64,000 nt of DNA, taken from Treponema sp. OMZ 838. Lineage in GTDB: Bacteria; Spirochaetota; Spirochaetia; Treponematales; Treponemataceae. The notes under the pieces were generated by a model. The model ran no database searches, was not told where the DNA came from, and was given only the letters and a program-made list of their open reading frames with translations. Positions 16,398-26,926 of this stretch are shown piece after piece (position 1 is the first letter of the stretch; the number at the start of each line of letters is the position of its first letter). The position numbers and the translations under genes were made by a program. The DNA lies in the NCBI RefSeq assembly GCF_000775995.1, contig NZ_CP009227.1, positions 248,001 to 312,000 of the forward strand. The letters are read 5' to 3'.

Positions 16398-17474
16398 CTA
16401 TTTATAATACGGCAATTGCTCTTTAAAGTGAGTTTTACCGTTATTCAACCAGAATACGACATGATTCATTGCTTCGGCAGCTTTAGTCTTTGCTGCTATA
16501 TCTGAATTAAACCCTTGATGGGGCTGGACATAGAAATTCGATTTCCTTGACAACGATTCATCGATAATTTCCTTAGCTGCCAGAATATTTTCATTACGGC
16601 ACCCTGTAAAATCATCTGCTCGCAAGTAATCCGTTAACTCAGACTCTTGGCTGAACACGTCCGCTGCGATACCGGTAATCTTACCTTCTCGATATAGCTT
16701 CAGTAACGTTGCTTCGGGAGCAATTTCTCCTCTTGTAACATTGATAAAAATCAACGGTTTTTTTGCCTTTAAAAGATATTTTTCATCGAAATATCCTTCA
16801 TTATAAAACCTGCTATTTTTGTCTTTTGTTAAATTCATCACATTGATCAGTATATCGGAATTTGCAATAGCGGTGTCCCGATCTGTAAAACAGCAATCTT
16901 TGTATTCCGGTAGTTGTTTCAACTCATTTTCGCGAATATCAACAGCTTGAACAGTTAAACCGTTCGCTTCCAGATCTTCATAAACTCGCTTACCAATCTT
17001 CCCAACACCGTACACGGTAGCAATCCTGTTTTTTCCCAACTCCATAAAAGATTTGGTATTTTTTCGTTCAAAAACCTTCGTATTATACGAATATTCATTC
17101 AAATTGCCAGCTGTACAATAAAGAAATTTTATTGCAGTTTGTGCAACGGCATCGATACAATACTCTCTTAAACTTGCTAAGTTAATCTTGTATTGCAAAT
17201 GTTCAAAATGATCATACCCCGCACTTCGTGTAATAACGCTTTTTTTAATTCCGTTATTAACATACGTATCCGGCAACTTTGAATGTGTTTTTGTCGTAAT
17301 TATATCGGGTAAATCAACTGTATTTTCTTTCAGGTACTCTTGAATAGTCAACGGGGTAATCAAAGAGGTAAAAGAAGTAGGCAATGCACCTTTCTTTTGC
17401 AGTTCTTCTGTTATATTCTTTAAAAACTCTGCTTCCTTACCAAGAGCTTCAAAATGCATTATATCGTAATTCAT
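16398..17474 (-). CDS. D-2-hydroxyacid dehydrogenase family protein
   Basis: A 358-residue NAD-dependent dehydrogenase of the D-isomer-specific family. The Rossmann core YGVGKIGKRVYEDLEANGL and the acidic VDIR after it fit NAD binding; the catalytic Arg is in NVTRGEIAP, the Glu-region in DVFSQESEL and the His in VQPHQGFNS. The order and length fit D-lactate dehydrogenase relatives, but the substrate is open. The ATG at 17474 has AGGTG upstream; a GTG at 17486 directly abuts the gltS stop. It is the second gene of a gltS operon, which suggests use on a 2-oxoacid linked to glutamate metabolism (inference). Confidence 0.8.
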   Translation of the reverse strand: MNYDIMHFEALGKEAEFLKNITEELQKKGALPTSFTSLITPLTIQEYLKENTVDLPDIITTKTHSKLPDTYVNNGIKKSVITRSAGYDHFEHLQYKINLASLREYCIDAVAQTAIKFLYCTAGNLNEYSYNTKVFERKNTKSFMELGKNRIATVYGVGKIGKRVYEDLEANGLTVQAVDIRENELKQLPEYKDCCFTDRDTAIANSDILINVMNLTKDKNSRFYNEGYFDEKYLLKAKKPLIFINVTRGEIAPEATLLKLYREGKITGIAADVFSQESELTDYLRADDFTGCRNENILAAKEIIDESLSRKSNFYVQPHQGFNSDIAAKTKAAEAMNHVVFWLNNGKTHFKEQLPYYK

Positions 17475-17486
17475 TCTAGTTTTCAC

Positions 17487-18836
17487 CTATTCTTTTGAAT
17501 ACTGCATCTTTCCAGGTGTCCACCACTTAAATGCTAAGGCTACAATGGTTAACACTATAAAACCTGCGCACATAACTAATGTTGTATACATCGGATACGA
17601 CCCGCCCATTGCAATAAAAATAGGGGGTAATGCTTGTAAAGCAATTGCAATCGGTCTATTAAGCAAGTCTGTTATACCGGTATCTTCCAAACCTCGCGAT
17701 TTTTGATCAGGGTCAACAACTCTACTGAGCAAGACACCCGTTGCAATAACACCATTTGCGCGGCCGTAATTCATAATAGCCCGTTCAAACCAATCTTTAG
17801 AAGAACTATATTTACCGACATAGATGAACCACGCGATATTGAGGATAAGACCAAAGGCAAAGCTGATTAAAAGCGGCCCAAAATTTGCTGCAATAACATT
17901 GAGTTTTAAGCCGACAATTGCGGATATAACCAATAAATCCGTTGCAGTACTGCTTATTCTTTGTACGGTGTATCTATCAACATACTTTGTAGCACCGGTT
18001 CTCTTTAAAAAGAATTGCATGACATAACCGAAGATCAATGCAGAAACAAATTCCGGAATGGAGAGCCAGCTCACTTGGCTCTTGACCATAACTGAGAACC
18101 ATTTACCCAACATCGTAGCAATCATGATGATTGCAATATGGAATGCAAGGGGATCCAAGGACATATTCGAAATAGTGATTTTTCCAGCACTTTTTTGCTG
18201 ACTTTCAGGAATAAGACCAGTACGGATATGTTCTGGAAGCTGCTTCGGTGATTCAACATAATTCGTATAACCTTTCCGTGTTCCCCAGTTGATAAGAACC
18301 ATACCGAGCACAATACCACCAACTAATCCGACAGTTGCAGAGACGTTTGCCAAATCGAAAAATTCCGGATACCCATGCTCTTTATAAATCGCGCCAACAG
18401 CAGCGGCAGTTCCGTGTCCGCCGTAAAATCCGGTTGCCATCAGCAAACCAAAACCATCGTTTAGACTGGGCCAAATCTTATTGAGGATACCCAGTGCTAA
18501 GACCATTCCGGCTGCATATTGCAGCATAAGGATTCCCGTATTTTGATAGAAGAAACCGCCTACCCCCTTTATATCCTTTTTGGAGATAGGCTTATCTCCA
18601 ATAGGAGTAGCAGCAAACACAACCGCGATAAGCACCCCTGCATACTTTGTTAATTGAGCTGAGAACGGCAATATATGAAAACCGCTCGGTCCGAGCGCCA
18701 AACCGATAAAACCGCCGATCAATGAAGCCGGCATCAGTATAGACTGAAAAAACTTAACTTTAGCTCTTAAAAATTGACCGATGAGCAGCAGTGCTCCTAA
18801 AAGCCCCGCATCGGTTACAATATCCCATAAAGACAT
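17487..18836 (-). CDS. gltS: Sodium/glutamate symporter GltS
   Basis: A 449-residue inner-membrane protein with about 12 segments. The halves carry the GltS signatures: ATGFYGGHGTAAAVGAIYKEHGYPEF in the first and MNYGRANGVIATGVLLSRVVDPDQKS in the second, each with the Gly-rich reentrant loop. It takes up glutamate with sodium. ATG 18836 has GAGGAGG upstream. The gene is followed at its stop by the dehydrogenase and preceded by a promoter at 18886-18913. Confidence 0.92.
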   Translation of the reverse strand: MSLWDIVTDAGLLGALLLIGQFLRAKVKFFQSILMPASLIGGFIGLALGPSGFHILPFSAQLTKYAGVLIAVVFAATPIGDKPISKKDIKGVGGFFYQNTGILMLQYAAGMVLALGILNKIWPSLNDGFGLLMATGFYGGHGTAAAVGAIYKEHGYPEFFDLANVSATVGLVGGIVLGMVLINWGTRKGYTNYVESPKQLPEHIRTGLIPESQQKSAGKITISNMSLDPLAFHIAIIMIATMLGKWFSVMVKSQVSWLSIPEFVSALIFGYVMQFFLKRTGATKYVDRYTVQRISSTATDLLVISAIVGLKLNVIAANFGPLLISFAFGLILNIAWFIYVGKYSSSKDWFERAIMNYGRANGVIATGVLLSRVVDPDQKSRGLEDTGITDLLNRPIAIALQALPPIFIAMGGSYPMYTTLVMCAGFIVLTIVALAFKWWTPGKMQYSKE

Positions 18837-18885
18837 AGATTCCTCCTCTTTAGGTTTAACATCACTCTTTTGATGTATTAGATAG

Positions 18886-18913
18886 ATCTTAAACAAGATA
18901 TTGATTTTGTCAA
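18886..18913 (-). promoter_or_regulatory. Putative promoter of gltS
   Basis: On the minus strand TTGACA (18908-18913) and TAAGAT (18886-18891) are 16 bases apart, about 50 bases upstream of the gltS start codon. Confidence 0.5.
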
Positions 18914-19007
18914 GTTCTCACCATCAAAATAGGCAAAAATTGGTATCATAATCACATCTTACTGAAATACGGAGTAAACATAATATTGCACGACCTAAAA
19001 TATAAAT

Positions 19008-19056
19008 AAAAAGGCTTCCTTCTTATGCACATACGGCATATATTAGGAAGCCTTTT
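19008..19056 (-). terminator. Terminator after rpsD
   Basis: AAAAAGGCTTCCT (19008-19020) and AGGAAGCCTTTT (19045-19056) form a stem of about 12 bp. On the minus strand it is followed by a T-run, 30 bases after the rpsD stop. Confidence 0.8.
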
Positions 19057-19088
19057 GTAGATGTTGAATTTTTTAAAGTAGTTCTATA

Positions 19089-19703
19089 CTACCGAGAATA
19101 GAATTCGACGACGTACTGGATATTTCCAACCGGTTGAATATCGGCGGGAGTAGGAAGTGCCGTTACCGTTGCAGATAAGTTTTCATCATTAACGGAAAGC
19201 CACCCTCCCTTTGAACCTTGTACGGTGCTTAAGTTGTGCCGGATAAGATTTTGGAAGCCTTTCTTGTCTTTTGTCGTAATGACATCACCGACTTTAACCC
19301 GCATGGACGGGATATTTGCCGGTTTACCGTTCAATAAGAAATAAGCGTGAGAAACCATCTGACGCGCCTGCGCACGGCTTACTGCAAATCCCATGCGATA
19401 AATGGTATTATCCAACCGCTGTTCCATTAAGGAGAGCATATTATCACCGGTAACACCGGACATCTTAAATGCTTTTTGGAACAGATTGCTGAACTGACGC
19501 TCGGACATTCCATACGCAAAGCGGAATTTCTGTTTTTCCTTTAACTGTTCGCCGTAAACGGAAAGCTTTCCGCGTTGTTTAGCACCGCGTTCCTTACCGG
19601 GGGCATTCGGTTTTCTATCCAATAACTTACTGTACTTAGGATTTCCAAAAATATTTGATCCGAACCGGCGGACCAATTTACCTTTCGGCTGTCTCGTTGC
19701 CAT
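19089..19703 (-). CDS. rpsD: 30S ribosomal protein S4
   Basis: Ribosomal protein S4 binds 16S rRNA early in assembly of the small subunit. The 204-residue protein has the N-terminal RRFGSNIFGNPKYSKLLDRK, the KLSVYGEQLKEKQKFRFAYGMSERQF stretch and the S4 domain MEQRLDNTIYRMGFAVSRAQARQMVSH, all typical. It is alone here rather than in the alpha ribosomal operon, as in several spirochaetes. A GAGGTGA site precedes ATG 19703. Confidence 0.97.
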   Translation of the reverse strand: MATRQPKGKLVRRFGSNIFGNPKYSKLLDRKPNAPGKERGAKQRGKLSVYGEQLKEKQKFRFAYGMSERQFSNLFQKAFKMSGVTGDNMLSLMEQRLDNTIYRMGFAVSRAQARQMVSHAYFLLNGKPANIPSMRVKVGDVITTKDKKGFQNLIRHNLSTVQGSKGGWLSVNDENLSATVTALPTPADIQPVGNIQYVVEFYSR

Positions 19704-19884
19704 TTTTCACCTCGTAAATCTAATAAGAACACCGCAGCGGTGTTACAGTAGTCTCTTTTATTAGGGAACGATAAAAAAGAGCATGGCAAACGCCCAAAAC
19801 CGCATTTGATTATCAGCGTTTACCGGATCATGCTTACCGTACTTCATCGAGATGAAAGCCGCGTACGGCAGAACATAATGATAT

Positions 19885-19914
19885 AGCTTATCTTAAAATA
19901 TCCATTTTTGTCAA
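19885..19914 (-). promoter_or_regulatory. Putative promoter of rpsD
   Basis: On the minus strand TTGACA at 19909-19914 and TAAGCT at 19885-19890 are 18 bases apart. The leader to the start codon is about 180 bases and contains a run with dyad symmetry; a leader of this length would allow autoregulation by S4, but no known S4 target is recognised. Confidence 0.45.
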
Positions 19915-19980
19915 GATTGTGCCTTTATAGTTTCAAAAATTCTGCATTATCAATATTGTAAGAGAGATACGCCGTCCTTC

Positions 19981-20166
19981 TGTGCAAAATTTTATCCAAA
20001 ATTTTGCGCATTTTTTTCAACAAGCGGACAAACGCATCAGGTAGCGTAAATAAAAACCGCGGAAAAATTGAGACTGTGAGACCATTTGAACCGCGCAGAG
20101 GTTCAACTCTGGTCGAATAGTCTCAATTTTTCCGCGGAGTCGTTAAAAAACAACCTGATGCGTTTG
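19981..20166. repeat. Layered hairpin element, family A, copy 2
   Basis: Leading hairpin TGTGCAAAATTTT with AAAATTTTGCGCA (19981-20010); outer stem CAAACGCATCAGGT (20029-20042) with ACCTGATGCGTTTG (20153-20166); inner 19-bp stem CCGCGGAAAAATTGAGACT (20057-20075) with its perfect complement at 20119-20137. The loop GTGAGACCATTTGAACC and GGTTCAACTCTGGTCGAAT matches copies 1 and 3 almost exactly while the stems differ from copy 1. It lies between the DUF2141 gene end and the rpsD promoter. Confidence 0.87.
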
Positions 20167-20172
20167 CCCTGT

Positions 20173-20622
20173 TTACAGTTTGATCAAAGGGATTGTTATC
20201 GTCATTGCCTCGCCTATTAACACCTTGTGTTTTTTGAAGTTGCCGGGAAATCCTTTTCCATTATAGTTACTAAAGCCGTACGGTTCTTTTGGTATGCCTA
20301 TCGCATTTGTATTGAGTTTTCCATCGTTGTTGACATCGTGATACACGCAAAAAGCATACTCGCCGGCTTTTAGCTGTATATGATACACCGCTTGCTCTCC
20401 GGTTACAGCCAGTTCGGCAGTTCGATACGGGAGCCGTTTGTTAAAACTTTCCGCTGAATCATGAATACTTATCGCAATCATCCCCGAATGTTCTTGTATA
20501 CCGGTAACGACGATTTCAACATCGTAGTGCACTTCGTTCTGCGTTGTTTGGGCATACGCTAACCAAAGACACATCAGACAGAAAAATACGGCACATGTTT
20601 TTTTCGTATTTATCTTTTTCAT
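20173..20622 (-). CDS. Secreted DUF2141-like protein
   Basis: A 149-residue protein with a signal peptide (KKTCAVFFCLMCLWLAYAQ). The mature part fits DUF2141: GMIAISIHDSAESFN, YHIQLKAGEYAFCVYHDVNNDGKLNTN and GIPKEPYGFSNY, with an acidic loop DVNNDGK that looks like a metal site. Its biochemical role is unknown. It overlaps the preceding EFR1-type gene by 4 bases (ATGA) and is therefore the last gene of the TetR-controlled operon. Confidence 0.82.
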   Translation of the reverse strand: MKKINTKKTCAVFFCLMCLWLAYAQTTQNEVHYDVEIVVTGIQEHSGMIAISIHDSAESFNKRLPYRTAELAVTGEQAVYHIQLKAGEYAFCVYHDVNNDGKLNTNAIGIPKEPYGFSNYNGKGFPGNFKKHKVLIGEAMTITIPLIKL

Positions 20623-21392
20623 GTTATTTTCTCCTCTCCATAATTTTCAAAGCGGCACTGTTCGAATACGTCCGTACCTATCAGTGTGATCGCCTTTGTA
20701 GGACAGTTGTTGATACATCGATAACATATCGTGCAGTTTCCGGGACAAAATACGGCTTTATTGTTTTCGATATGCAATGATTTTGAAGGACAATGTGCCG
20801 CACATATACCACAGCCGATGCAGCGATCCGTTCGGATTTTAAGCTGCTCAGTCAGTTTTTTTGCATGCCGTTTAAACCACAGGCGTTGTCCGAATAAACC
20901 TGCAATGTGATGCAAAAGGGACAAGCCGTCTTTGGGATAGATGCCCCGCTTTATACCATCTGCCGTTTGTTCAATTTTTTTTTCTGCCACCAATATGAGA
21001 GTTCTATTTTCTTCAAGCGTTTTTTTCAAAAGCTTTACATCGGCAATACAGTCCGGCATTCGTATGTGCAAACCTCCTGTAACAACGGCGCCGTATTTTT
21101 GAAGCAGCCGCGCCGCAAGTCCCGCGCCGTCTCCGCTAAAAAGCCCCATCGTCGCAATAACGAAAACGCGCTTTCTGTAAAACATATCGGCATGTTCTAC
21201 AATAAACATTTTTACAATACGCGGAATGTCGCTGAAATAAATGGGGTAACCGATCACAATTTCATCCGATATGCGTAAGACTTCAAGGGCTTCTCTTGTT
21301 TCGATGCTGAAAGCCTTGCCTCCCGTTGCTTTTACTAATACTTCCATGCAGTATTTTGTATTGCCCGTTCCGCTAAAATAAATACCATTCAT
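20619..21392 (-). CDS. EFR1-type flavodoxin plus 2[4Fe-4S] ferredoxin protein
   Basis: The 257-residue protein begins with a flavodoxin-like fold (IYFSGTGNTKYCMEVL, then IGYPIYFSDIPRIVKMF and ATMGLFSGDGAG), and ends with two cysteine clusters, CIGCGICAAHCP at about residues 193-204 and CTICYRCINNCP further on, so it can bind FMN and two 4Fe-4S clusters. Such EFR1-family proteins are electron carriers of anaerobes; the partner is not known. It follows the TetR gene and overlaps the DUF2141 gene. Confidence 0.88.
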   Translation of the reverse strand: MNGIYFSGTGNTKYCMEVLVKATGGKAFSIETREALEVLRISDEIVIGYPIYFSDIPRIVKMFIVEHADMFYRKRVFVIATMGLFSGDGAGLAARLLQKYGAVVTGGLHIRMPDCIADVKLLKKTLEENRTLILVAEKKIEQTADGIKRGIYPKDGLSLLHHIAGLFGQRLWFKRHAKKLTEQLKIRTDRCIGCGICAAHCPSKSLHIENNKAVFCPGNCTICYRCINNCPTKAITLIGTDVFEQCRFENYGEEKIT

Positions 21393-21409
21393 AGTATGTC
21401 CTTATATCG

Positions 21410-22042
21410 CTACTTTACCGCTGCCCGCTGAAAATGAGCACTGCTTAAAAAAGACGGTTCAAGCAAATCCATAAAATCGGTGATTTTTTCTTTCCAATTT
21501 TTGTCGTAGCGGACATTTTTCATTGTTGCCAATGCCGTCAGTCCGTGTATAAAAGCCCATGTCGTTATAAGAATATCGTTTTGCTTTTCTTTTGAAACCG
21601 TACTTTGATCGAGCAATGAAAGAAGGCTGTTTTTATATAGAATAAAGGGGGTATAATTTTCCTCATCCGGTATCGATAAAGTTAAATCTACCTTGATATC
21701 GGAGTTGGCATACAAAAATTGAAAATAAGAGGGATTATCAATAAAAAAAGAAACATAGGCTATACCTATATCTTTTAATAATGCGGCAGGATTTTTATTT
21801 TCGACGATAGCCGCCTCGAGTATTTGCGAAAAGCGCTCGGTGATATGCAGCTGCATTGCGCTCAGCAATTCTTCCTTGTTGTGAAAATGACTGTACGGAG
21901 CAGCATGACTGACTTTACAGGCAGCTGCCGCTTTTCTCAGCGAAAAAGATTGTAAGCCATCGGCGTTAACAATTTCGATTCCTTTTTCAATCAATAGATT
22001 TTTTAAATCCTTGCGGTGGTAAGGTAAATTCGATGTACTCAT
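21410..22042 (-). CDS. TetR/AcrR-family transcriptional regulator
   Basis: A 210-residue repressor. The N-terminal helix-turn-helix is clear (LIEKGIEIVNADGLQSFSLRKAAAACKVSHAAPYSHFHNKEELL), and the rest is an all-helical ligand domain with FLYANSDI and TTWAFIHGLTAL, typical of the WHG-type group. It is the first gene of the operon with the flavodoxin-ferredoxin and the DUF2141 gene. Two near-identical operator sites lie on its promoter at 22055-22103, so it very likely represses itself and the operon. The inducer is unknown. Confidence 0.9.
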   Translation of the reverse strand: MSTSNLPYHRKDLKNLLIEKGIEIVNADGLQSFSLRKAAAACKVSHAAPYSHFHNKEELLSAMQLHITERFSQILEAAIVENKNPAALLKDIGIAYVSFFIDNPSYFQFLYANSDIKVDLTLSIPDEENYTPFILYKNSLLSLLDQSTVSKEKQNDILITTWAFIHGLTALATMKNVRYDKNWKEKITDFMDLLEPSFLSSAHFQRAAVK

Positions 22043-22054
22043 AAGCTCCTCTCA

Positions 22055-22103
22055 ATCTTTACACTGACAAGATAATAGCTTATAATCTTTACAGTGTCAA
22101 GAT
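22055..22103 (-). promoter_or_regulatory. Promoter with two TetR operators
   Basis: On the minus strand TTGACA (22095-22100) and TATTAT (22072-22077) are exactly 17 bases apart. Two imperfect palindromes, ATCTTTACACTGACAAGAT at 22055-22073 and ATCTTTACAGTGTCAAGAT at 22085-22103, are 30 bp apart. One covers the -35 box and the other the start side of the -10 box. This is the expected layout for repression by the adjacent TetR protein. Confidence 0.82.
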
Positions 22104-22118
22104 TATACTCCTTGCTTG

Positions 22119-22168
22119 TATGCAAAATTTTACATAGAGTTTATTTTATACGGAAGGATAAACACTCA
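22119..22168. repeat. Remnant of a family A repeat
   Basis: The stretch with GCAAAATTTTACATAGAG, then TTTATTTTATACGGAAGGATAAACAC matches the left part of copy 1 (AAATTTCGCACA, TTTATTTTAGAGGAAGGATAAGCAC) at most positions, but no outer or inner stem partner follows. It lies in the 300-bp gap between the TetR promoter and gyrB. Apart from T-rich runs and possible TATAGT or TATGAT boxes near 22200, nothing else is visible in that gap. Confidence 0.5.
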
Positions 22169-22337
22169 TTTTCCAGCGCCTTTACTTTTTCGGCCGATTA
22201 TAGTATGATAGCTCGATTTTCATAAAGAACGGGAACTTCTATCATTATCATCATTTTATAGAATACCCCATAATTCATAGGATACCGCTAAAAATCACCC
22301 TTTTATCGGTTCCCTTCATTTTATTCTCTAAGGATAG

Positions 22338-24257
<1,920 letters not shown>

Positions 24258-24270
24258 TGGAGCATAAAAC

Positions 24271-26784
24271 GTGGAAGAGATAAAAACGCCGGAAGGCGGG
24301 GTGTTAATCCCCATTCCGATTGAAACTGAAGTAAAACGTGCATATATAGACTATTCGATGTCGGTTATTGTGAGCCGTGCCCTGCCTGATGTGCGGGATG
24401 GCTTGAAGCCGGTACACCGCAGAATCCTCTATTCAATGGAAGAGAAGAACTTGCGTTATTCGGGCCCGACGCGCAAATGCGCTAAGATTGTCGGTGATGT
24501 ACTGGGAAGTTACCATCCGCATGGCGATGCCTCCGTCTATGATGCGCTTGTCCGTTTGGGGCAGGATTTTTCCCTCCGGTATCCGGTAATCCATCCGCAA
24601 GGAAACTTCGGAACCATCGGCGGCGACCCGCCTGCAGCCTACCGTTATACGGAAGCAAAGATGGCGCGGCTTGCGGAGTCGATGGTAGAGGATATCAAAA
24701 AAGATACCGTTGATTTTATTCCAAACTTTGACGATTCTACGCAGGAGCCGACCGTCCTGCCGGGCAAATTTCCATTTCTATTGGCGAATGGTTCAAGCGG
24801 TATCGCCGTCGGTATGGCAACCAATATGCCGCCGCACAACCTACGTGAAATTGCTCAAGCGGTGTCCGCCTATATCGACAATCCTGACATTACCATTGAT
24901 GAGCTTGCCAAGTACATCAAAGGACCAGACTTTCCGACCGGCGGTATTATCTTCGGCAAAAAGGGCATCCGGCAGGCGTTTAAAACCGGACGCGGAAAGA
25001 TTTTAGTCCGCGGCAGATTCAATATCGAAGTTGACAAAAAAGGCAAGGAAACGATTATCTTTACCGAAGTGCCTTATCAGGTAAACACCACGGCGCTCGT
25101 TGCTAAGATAGGTGAACTTGCCCGTGAAAAAGTAATAGAAGGGATTGTGGCAGTCAACGATGAAACCTCAGACCGCGCCGGCTTACGGCTGGTTATCGAG
25201 CTCAAACGAGGGGCTATCGCAAAGGTGGTGCTGAACCAGCTCTTTTCCAAGACCGCGCTGCAGTCATCCTTCGGCGTTATTAACCTTGCATTGGTGGATG
25301 GGCGGCCGCAAACACTGACGCTCAAACAGCTGGTCGGCTACTTTGTGGCACACCGGCAGGAGGTTGTTACCCGCCGCGTCCGTTTCGACCTGAAAAAAGC
25401 TGAAGAACGAGCTCATATTTTACGTGCTCTTATCGTCGCCATCGACAACATCGATGAGGTGATCAAGATTATCCGCGGCTCCCGCGATACGGCAAGCGCC
25501 AAGAATGCATTGATGGAGCGGTTCTCGTTTGACGACATACAGGCGCAGGCCATCGTTGATATGCAGCTCAAGCGCCTCACCAGCCTCGAAATTGAAGACC
25601 TCCGCAAGGAATTACAGGAGCTTGAACTGCTGATCGAACACCTGAAAGACCTCTTGGCGCATCCTGAAAAGATTCTTGCGCTGATTAAGCAGGAAACCGA
25701 TGAACTTGCAGAGAAATTCGGCGATGACCGCCGTACCGATATTGTCAGCGATGAGGTGGAAGAGATTAACATCGAAGACCTCATCAAAAAAGAGCAGATG
25801 GTAGTGCTGGTTTCCAACCTTGGCTACATCAAGCGGGTGCCGGTTACCGCCTACAAGCGGCAGAACCGCGGCGGCAAGGGTTCCAATTCGGCAGCCTTGG
25901 TTGAAGATGACTTTATCGACCAGATTTTCACTGCTTCCACGCACGACTACATCATGTTTATCACTAATGAGGGGAAGGCATACTGGGTTAAGGTACACGA
26001 AATCCCCGAAGCGAGCCGTACAAGCCGCGGTTCTCATATCAAGTCGCTGCTCGCCGTATCTTCCGACGAGGAAATTACCACGATTGTATCCTTAAAAGAG
26101 TTTAGTAGCGACACATACCTACTGATGGCGACGGCGGGCGGCATTGTGAAGAAAGTGCAGACCGATAGCTTCCAAAATGCCAAAACGCGCGGTATTATCG
26201 CCATTAAGCTCGATGAAGGGGATAAGCTCGTGAGTGCAATCCTTACCACCGGTAAAGATGAGCTAATGCTGGTAACCCGGCACGGACAGGCGCTCCGCGT
26301 TTCCGAAACCGAAATACGCGACCAAGGCCGCGCTTCGCATGGGGTAATCGGTATTCGGTTGTCCGGCGGGGATGAGCTGACCGGCGCGCTTCGGATTAAC
26401 GGCGGTAAGCTCCTCGTGATGAGCGAGAACGGCTACGGCAAGCGGGTTGATTTTTCCGAGTTTTCTCCGCATGGGCGCGGTACAGGCGGGCAAAAGGTGT
26501 ACACCATTACCGAAAAAACCGGCGAAGTGGTCGGATTGCTTGCCGTCGCTGACGATGACGAAATTGTCTGCATCACCGGACAGGGAAAGACCATCCGCGT
26601 GCAGGTTTCTTCTATTAATGTGATGGGACGCGCCGCGCAGGGTGTTAAAATTCTCGATATCGAAAGCCCCGACCAGCTCATCGGGTTGGATGTGGTTGCA
26701 CGCGAGGATGAAGAAGACATCGCGCCGCCCGCTTCGGAAACAACCTTCAACGGAGAGCTTGACCTCGACGGAGGGGATGTTTAG
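24271..26784 (+). CDS. gyrA: DNA gyrase subunit A
   Basis: GyrA cuts and rejoins DNA. The 837-residue protein has the winged-helix core with [21 protein letters not shown], the catalytic Tyr in [11 protein letters not shown], and a C-terminal beta-pinwheel with the GyrA box QNRGGKG (the usual form is QRRGGKG), which marks it as gyrase rather than topoisomerase IV. The quinolone region reads [20 protein letters not shown], so the residue matching E. coli Ser83 is Ala. The start is GTG at 24271 with GGAG upstream. Confidence 0.96.
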   Translation: MEEIKTPEGGVLIPIPIETEVKRAYIDYSMSVIVSRALPDVRDGLKPVHRRILYSMEEKNLRYSGPTRKCAKIVGDVLGSYHPHGDASVYDALVRLGQDFSLRYPVIHPQGNFGTIGGDPPAAYRYTEAKMARLAESMVEDIKKDTVDFIPNFDDSTQEPTVLPGKFPFLLANGSSGIAVGMATNMPPHNLREIAQAVSAYIDNPDITIDELAKYIKGPDFPTGGIIFGKKGIRQAFKTGRGKILVRGRFNIEVDKKGKETIIFTEVPYQVNTTALVAKIGELAREKVIEGIVAVNDETSDRAGLRLVIELKRGAIAKVVLNQLFSKTALQSSFGVINLALVDGRPQTLTLKQLVGYFVAHRQEVVTRRVRFDLKKAEERAHILRALIVAIDNIDEVIKIIRGSRDTASAKNALMERFSFDDIQAQAIVDMQLKRLTSLEIEDLRKELQELELLIEHLKDLLAHPEKILALIKQETDELAEKFGDDRRTDIVSDEVEEINIEDLIKKEQMVVLVSNLGYIKRVPVTAYKRQNRGGKGSNSAALVEDDFIDQIFTASTHDYIMFITNEGKAYWVKVHEIPEASRTSRGSHIKSLLAVSSDEEITTIVSLKEFSSDTYLLMATAGGIVKKVQTDSFQNAKTRGIIAIKLDEGDKLVSAILTTGKDELMLVTRHGQALRVSETEIRDQGRASHGVIGIRLSGGDELTGALRINGGKLLVMSENGYGKRVDFSEFSPHGRGTGGQKVYTITEKTGEVVGLLAVADDDEIVCITGQGKTIRVQVSSINVMGRAAQGVKILDIESPDQLIGLDVVAREDEEDIAPPASETTFNGELDLDGGDV

Positions 26785-26790
26785 CATAAA

Positions 26791-26831
26791 AAAAGGCGTA
26801 TCGGCTTCTTTTTAAGGAACCGATACGCCTT
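26791..26831. terminator. Terminator between gyrA and gdhA
   Basis: AAGGCGTATCGG (26793-26804) and CCGATACGCCTT (26820-26831) form a perfect 12-bp stem. The T-run is best on the minus strand, so it serves convergent gdhA, but the stem directly follows gyrA as well. Confidence 0.8.
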
Positions 26832-26861
26832 GCAGATTAACCCTTTTATCTAACCGTATAG

Positions 26862-26893
26862 GAACCTCTAAAAATGAAAGTCTTTAGAGGTTC
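26862..26893. terminator. Hairpin of the CTCTAAAAA family
   Basis: GAACCTCTAAA and TTTAGAGGTTC form an 11-bp perfect stem with a 10-base loop, between gyrA and gdhA, 34 bases beyond the gdhA stop. Confidence 0.6.
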
Positions 26894-26926
26894 TCGTATA
26901 TTTTCAGGCAGATAGGAAGTTCGGGA

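Noticed and set aside
19981-20166. Retron or group II intron RNA in family A elements
   Set aside because: No reverse transcriptase frame is anywhere near the copies, and the structure lacks the domain V and exon-binding marks of introns.
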